In this document: positions 59,313 to 64,000 of the stretch, in pieces | Layout of the letters: each line of letters begins with the position of its first letter | Position numbering within the stretch: position 1 is the stretch's first letter | Assembly (NCBI RefSeq): GCF_963576615.1 | Contig: NC_088712.1 | Coordinates: 25,449,870 to 25,513,869, forward strand | Direction of reading: 5' to 3' | DNA from: Watersipora subatra | Taxonomy: Eukaryota > Bryozoa > Gymnolaemata > Cheilostomatida > Watersiporidae | Length of the DNA: 64,000 nucleotides | The notes under the pieces: model-generated | What the model was told of the DNA's origin: nothing | Database searches by the model: none | What the model saw: the letters and a program-made list of their open reading frames with translations, nothing else | Program-made: the position numbers and the translations under genes

Positions 59313-59931
59313 TTAGCATAGCCTTGGTGTTGTTGGCATTAAATGAATACCCAACTCACTATGATATCGTAGGTAATTATTCCACCTCAACTCAAGGGGT
59401 GCCGACGCCACAAATTCGTTTACACCCCGATGCATACACAGGCATTCATGCTCCCCTCGGTCAAGGAGACAATGCGCAAACTCAGCATAATGGCAGCACA
59501 AACATTCAGGAAGAGATGGCATGTCTTGACAACGCTTGCAGGCACACCACTCTGTATCCGTTGGTATTAGCTCCTAAAGAAATGAACAGATATGTCTATG
59601 CAACCATAGCTAATACATCAGGTCGATGTTATCCAACAGTATATCAGTGCAGCGCTAGATTTAAATATTAAAATTGTTAATGTTGTCATTCGAGAAAAAT
59701 CTGTAATTATTTTTTCGCAATATTGAAGCGATAATTATCATCTTTAAAATCATATATAATAATATTCGTTCTATCACTCTCAAGCTAAAACTTACTACTA
59801 GCTAGCTTGGCACATAAGAGCTGGCTAGTGGCGATGCTTACTTGCTGGGAGAGTTGATTCTGTTGAGGATCTTCTTCAGATAGAGCGTCAGGCTCGAAAC
59901 GCCAGGGTCTTAACTTTTCAGAATTTGACAT
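59313..59931 (-). CDS. P2X7-C-terminus-like cysteine-rich protein, two exons, 116 aa
   Basis: Exon 1 runs 59931-59842 (ATG, MSNSEKLRPWRFEPDALSEE, ending at CAA|GTAAGC). Exon 2 runs 59573-59313 after TTTCTTTAG and ends with TAA. The join is in phase. Exon 2 has TEWCACKRCQDMPSLPEC, then LCC, then a second Cys/His set (HECLCMHRGVNEF). The order W-C-x-C-x2-C-x2-M-P-x4-E-C-x-C-C and a short acidic N-part with RPWRFEP match the zinc-binding 'P2X7-like' domain, known from the cytoplasmic tail of vertebrate P2X7 and from many free-standing invertebrate proteins. It has no transmembrane segment, so it is not a receptor. The gene lies wholly inside the Kolobok element, antisense to and downstream of the transposase. 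Its frame is intact while the transposase is broken. Its role is unknown; DNA or RNA binding or an accessory transposition role is only a guess. A short middle exon may be missing. Confidence 0.7.
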
Positions 59932-60321
59932 TTTTTATGATCGCAACTCGGACATGAATAGTCGAACGGAATGGCCAAGCCGAAACTGTAAAGTAGCGAG
60001 CATCTATATTTGATACGGGGTCTTAGGTAAAACCCGAAGTGTTTATCATAAACTATTGCTACGATAAGTTTGATATTGAGTTTTTTATTGGCCTTTCAAT
60101 TCACGCGAGAACATCACGTGACAAGACAATAACCATACAGCGCGGATACGTCATCGAAATCAAGAGATTCCAATCTACGGCGGCTTTTTGTTTTTGAGCT
60201 TTTAAGAGCTTTTAATCACATTTCCACATATTTGGCACCTACCACACAACAGAGTAAGACATGGTGAATCTTTTGATACCAAATAACTGTAATGTGAATT
60301 TTGTTGCAAGTCAACCTTTAA

Positions 60322-60691
60322 GTTTGAGCTGATCAGTTGCTGGTTGGAATCACTGAATAGCAAATGCAGAATCTAGTGATCCTAACACTGTATGTAGCCT
60401 ATTTCTGGCAATGCTTCTAGCTTTGGACATGACAACGAACTCATTCGCGCAACCAAACAATTACCTCAGAAAAGCTGATTGAAATGACAACTCCAAAGGT
60501 TGAATAACCATTATGTGACATAGTCTAAAATAACTTGATCATGTAGTTGGCTATTATTACTGAACCTGACTTTACTAGGGAAACATAAAAACTTTGGTGC
60601 AAAATTTTAGTATGTTGCAAAACCAAAAGCTTCCACGTGCATATTTATAGTAGTATATATATATATTTATCTTTTGCGAAAACTGACTAAC
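60322..60691. other. Fibrinogen-gene intron next to the Kolobok element
   Basis: No exon or repeat end recognised apart from a short ATATATATTTAT tract near 60656. Confidence 0.4.
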
Positions 60692-63262
60692 CTTTATTGC
60701 TTTGAGCGCAGTTGCTTGATTCGGTGTCTTGATCTCGGTCAGGAGTGCTAAATCTCATACCATTATGGTGGACCAGTCTAGAGCTATCTAAACTCCCACA
60801 ATATCCATCATCACTTATCTGTTAGTGAAGATAAGTAAAAACTGTCTTTTAAATAATAAGTACCTGTGTCTGTTTCTGTTTTCATGATTTTTGTTAAAAT
60901 GGCCACATTCAAGTATCGCTAAACTCTAATTCATGTAGTAATCTAAAGACATGCTACTATCATCGTTTCGACTAGGGTCAATATTCAGGACAGGGAAAGT
61001 GGTTAATAAATGTCTGGGCTATATGCTGTAGAGACAAAAACAAATTAATACATATGATCTTTATTTCTTCTAATTTATAAAAAAAAACTGTGAAAGTTTC
61101 TGCGTAAAATTTTAACAAACTGCTCAGTCATTTACCATTATGCAATAATAGCCACATCTAAAGACATCAGCAGATTATCCAGTAAATTTTGTGGAAATCT
61201 GAATCACTCACAATAAACCTAAAGTTTTCTTTTAAAGTTTTTCTGTTGTTTTTGGTATTAATGTCTTGAAGCCACAAATCTGTGAAACATTTTATTTTTT
61301 ACTTCAAAAGTCTAAACTTTTAAAGCGAGCTCTTGCCATTTCATGTTTTTGAATTTTTTTTAAAAACTTGATTGGCAAATTTCTTAAAAAATAACTGTTA
61401 AGGCGAATTAGTCACAAGAAGACAACTCCTCATTGACTAGTTTTTTATGAAATGATATAACGTATCACATTAAATTTAATTTCTTTTTAAAACTAAATTT
61501 AATGTGACACAATTTTTTATGGGAAAATCATAGTATTTACATATATGATTAGTATTATTAGTAGATTGTAGAACTTTGAGGAAAAATGAACTGAAAAAAG
61601 GATTTTAATAAAAAAACCACTTCGTCAAATAAATAAAGTAATTAACATTTTTTGGTAAAATTGTGATTCGGATCAACTTTTGTAGCTTCTTAAAAAATAT
61701 TTTCAATATTAACATAAATTGAAAGTTTAAAATTTTGGCTGAATCAGTAAAGTTGATATTTTCTAATGCAATGTAAATACTTACTATTAATTTGTAACCA
61801 TCTGCCAAACCATTTATATAAAAACCCGACCAGACTCCAGACTCAGTAGTTCAAGTGGCTGCTCTGAGGAAAATGGGCAGTTTGGTGTTTGATCTGGTCA
61901 AAGCATGGATTTTATTTAAACCTGAAAAATTTTCAAAAGATATATAAAAAAGGAAATAAAATAGAGTTAAGTAGTTTTCTAATATCTAATGCTTTTGTTG
62001 CCAGGTGTAGTCAGCTAAATCTATTCAAATTTTACAATATCGCCATCACCACCTTAACAAGGGAGGTAAATACACAGAAAATAATTTATATTTTATACTA
62101 TCAGAACTGTTTAAATATTTAGCTGAAAAAGTAAAATTGATATAATCTAATGCAATGTAAATACTTACTGTTAATTTGTAACCATCTGCCAAACCATTTA
62201 TATAAAAACCCGGCCAGACTCCAGACTCAGTAGTTCCATTGGCTGCTCTGAGAAAAATTGACAGTTTGGTGCTTGATCTTGTCAAAGCATGGATTTTATC
62301 TAAACCTGAAAAGGTTCCATAAGATATATACAAAAGGAAATAAAAGATAGTTAATAGTATTTCTAATATCTAATAATGCTTTTGTTGCCACTTGCAGACA
62401 GCTCAGATTATTTAAATTTTACAGTATATCTATCACAACCTTAACAAGGGAGGTAAATAGATGATAAATAATAATTTTTTGAAGCTACAAGGCAATAGTA
62501 GAATACTTTTAACAACTTGTCTATGTGAACAAACAAGTAAATATAGCAAGGTAGTACTTCAGAAATTGAAACATGCTGTATTGTCAGCTCTAAACTACTT
62601 CATACGTGACAAATTTTTTCAGAGATAAATTATTTTTATGTGTAATTCTGATACAAGTAATTCATATGCCGTATAGGCAAAACTGCTGTATTGTGAAAGC
62701 AGATTTAAACAATTCCCAGATCATATCATAGGACCAGTTTGGGCATTTATTACTGCAACAACACAAAATTAATTATGATAATATGTTTTTGTGTTTGTCT
62801 AATAAACATCTAGCATATAGGTATGAAAGTTGTTTTGGTTTCTGTTGGTATTTTTGGTAAGATAAAAAATAGCAGTTTAACATACTTACAGTATCATAGA
62901 AGTTAGAACATGTAGATACATCCACAGTAAACTTGTCTAAGAGATTTTCGAATGTGAAATAAAATGCAATGTGTTAAAAGGTTTTTAAAAACATATTTTT
63001 CACACTAATTTATATTTTCCACAAAACATATTTTTCAACTCACCCAACCAATATTCTCCAGTTATCTCGCCAAATCCTGCTTGGTAATCTGTCCAATTTT
63101 TATTAAAACTGACTGATCCATTTCCTCTCCTTTGAAACACAGTCCACCCTCGGCCATCAAAAAAGTCAAACCAGACAGGAAATGGTTCACCATCGCTATG
63201 TGGTGGGTTGACTTGATAAACACCGGAACATCTATTTCCTTGGTCATACAGCTCTTGACAAT
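60692..63262 (-). CDS. Fibrinogen-related domain protein, partial
   Basis: Exons in order: 63262-63044, 62305-62169, 60818-60692, all joined in phase. They give about 160 of the usual 210-220 residues of a fibrinogen C-terminal domain: DCQELYDQGNRCSGVY, FFDGRGWTVFQRRGNGSVSF, NWTDYQAGFGEITGEYWLG, GLDKIHALTRSSTKLSIFL, then LVHHNGMRFSTPDRDQD and NCAQSNKG. Such domains are secreted lectin- or adhesion-type modules (ficolin, tenascin, angiopoietin, FREP). The N-terminal part lies beyond 63262, possibly outside the window. The last exon with the expected GWW..C..NLNG was not found. The Kolobok element at 60317 lies between the third exon and where that exon should be, so it is either in a very long intron or lost. 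A duplicated second exon with a stop lies at 61785-61921. Confidence 0.85.
61785..61921 (-). pseudogene. Tandem duplicate of the second fibrinogen-domain exon, with stop codon
   Basis: Offset exactly 384 bp from exon 62305-62169, with both splice sites kept (acceptor TTTTCAG, donor AATAGTAAGT). It reads LNKIHALTRSNTKLPIFL, then RAAT-stop-TTESGVW; the TGA replaces Gly. Including it would end the protein. Skipping it keeps the phase from 62169 to 60818. Flanking intron sequence is duplicated too, roughly 61730-62030 and 62115-62420. Confidence 0.85.
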
Positions 63263-64000
63263 CTGTATTAATAAAAAGCTTATGATATTTTATTTAAATA
63301 TTTTGCTAAAAAATTAATATATTTACCGGCACATAAAAGCGAATGTGGTGAAACCTCACATTTGTCAAGGGCGGGTACAAATTGTCATAACCTTTGAACT
63401 ACTTAGTAAAAAAAAGATTTAATGTCAAAATAACCAAGAGAAAATTATAAATCAGCTGACCTTTCAAAAAAGCAACAAATTTATTCAAAAATAGCTCAAA
63501 CACTTTTTGACTTGTTTAGCTACAACTGTGAGCTGACAAGTCAGATGACTTATCAATATTATTGGAGCTCACGAAATTATTATTATTATAGCAACAAAAA
63601 TCTTTCTCATTCGTACTGTTTTTCCGTAAAAATATTGCAAAATTTATAGATCTGTATCTAATGGAACCCTTGCACTTGTATGCGCTTGACACAACCGGTC
63701 ATTGCCAAGAAGAAAGTGCAATGAACAACAAAATGTTTTGAAAATCAATACGCGGCTTTGGATAACCTGTAGGCCCAAACATTTATTCTCTCGGCTCACC
63801 ACATGCATTTATTTGTTTTTTCTTCTCGAGTACACGTATGATAGGCTAGTTAGTTAGCTACTAACCAACCTGAAAAATGTTGTAGGATGCTTACTAAACC
63901 ACACATGATGGCTCTTGACCACATGCAAACTCTTTGCCCAGCCAAACTATGGGGCTCATGGTAGCGCAATGGTTAAAATTAACCCAACAAATAGCTTTCT
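63263..64000. other. Upstream part of the fibrinogen gene; SINE-like head at the window end
   Basis: No further coding exon recognised. At about 63953-63985 a GGGCTCATGGTAGCGCAATG GTTAA segment has the look of a tRNA-type A-box (GTAGCGCAATGG). It is cut by the window edge, so it may be a tRNA gene or a SINE. Confidence 0.35.

Larger units (their letters stand above)
56259..60317. mobile_element. Kolobok-type DNA transposon, 4.06 kb
   Basis: TTAA flanks at 56255-56258 and 60318-60321. Inverted ends begin AGGTTGACTTGCAACAAAAT and stay alike for about 140 bp (shared GTTATTTGGTATCAAAAGAT, GGTGCCAAATATGTGG, AATGTGATTAAAAGCTC). It holds a THAP-type transposase on + (broken) and a small cysteine-motif gene on - near its right end. 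TTAA duplication plus a THAP/GDGR(C)DS-type transposase fits the Kolobok superfamily. The element is probably dead but could recently have been mobile: its ends remain well matched and an internally deleted relative lies at 17336-18255. Confidence 0.88.

Noticed and set aside
59324-59671. 115-codon + strand frame MVLLALNEYPTH
   Set aside because: Antisense of the cysteine-motif exon 59573-59313, which has recognisable motif order and splice agreement.
62893-62945. Possible fibrinogen exon with KFTVDVSTCSNFYD
   Set aside because: Exon 63044 joins 62305 in phase with the expected YWLG-GLDKIH sequence, leaving no place for it.

Overview
This is AT-rich, intron-rich nuclear DNA from an animal, most likely a marine invertebrate. 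Genes are split into exons of about 80-200 bp with GT-AG borders. The protein families (RING/B-box propeller protein, fibrinogen-related domain, eukaryotic integrase-core protein, meiotic-type AAA ATPase) and the mobile elements (THAP/Kolobok, P element, Penelope-like, pogo-type, LINE) fit a lophotrochozoan or cnidarian-grade animal. I cannot name the phylum from the sequence alone. All gene models were assembled by hand from splice signals and phase agreement.

Layout. (1) 3.66-15.68 kb, + strand: thirteen exons of an AAA ATPase with a charged, internally repeated linker. The window shows no exons for its C-terminal third. Its introns hold SINE-like repeats, a MITE and a 1.3 kb fold-back element built on a CTCGAG palindrome. 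(2) 17.1-18.5 kb, - strand: a decayed P-element (THAP9-type) transposase split by a 920 bp TTAA element. (3) 19.2-30.6 kb, - strand: a multi-exon integrase-core gene, with MITEs and hairpin elements in its introns and 3' flank. (4) 31.8-34.3 kb: a degenerate LINE and a second CTCGAG fold-back element. (5) 34.8-51.75 kb, - strand: a complete eight-exon, 605-residue TRIM-like gene (RING, two B-boxes, coiled coil, beta-propeller). Its introns hold a 3.4 kb minisatellite, pogo/Tigger remnants and a 2.0 kb TTAA element. (6) 54.7-55.9 kb: two 5'-truncated Penelope-like fragments joined head to head, each ending in a full hammerhead ribozyme motif. (7) 56.26-60.32 kb: a 4.06 kb Kolobok-type element with TTAA target duplications and long TIRs. 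It carries a broken THAP transposase on + and, on -, a small two-exon gene for a P2X7-C-terminus-like cysteine-rich protein. (8) 60.7-63.3 kb, - strand: exons of a fibrinogen-related protein, one of them tandemly duplicated with the extra copy carrying a stop codon.

The most interesting signals are these. An accessory P2X7-like zinc-motif gene sits inside one TTAA transposon, with a second, weaker trace in another. The Penelope fragments carry a mirrored pair of hammerhead ribozymes. The fold-back family is made of arrays of a perfect palindrome and has an 8-bp target duplication. Finally, the 920 bp TTAA element is an internal-deletion copy of the 4 kb Kolobok in the same window and sits inside a P transposase.
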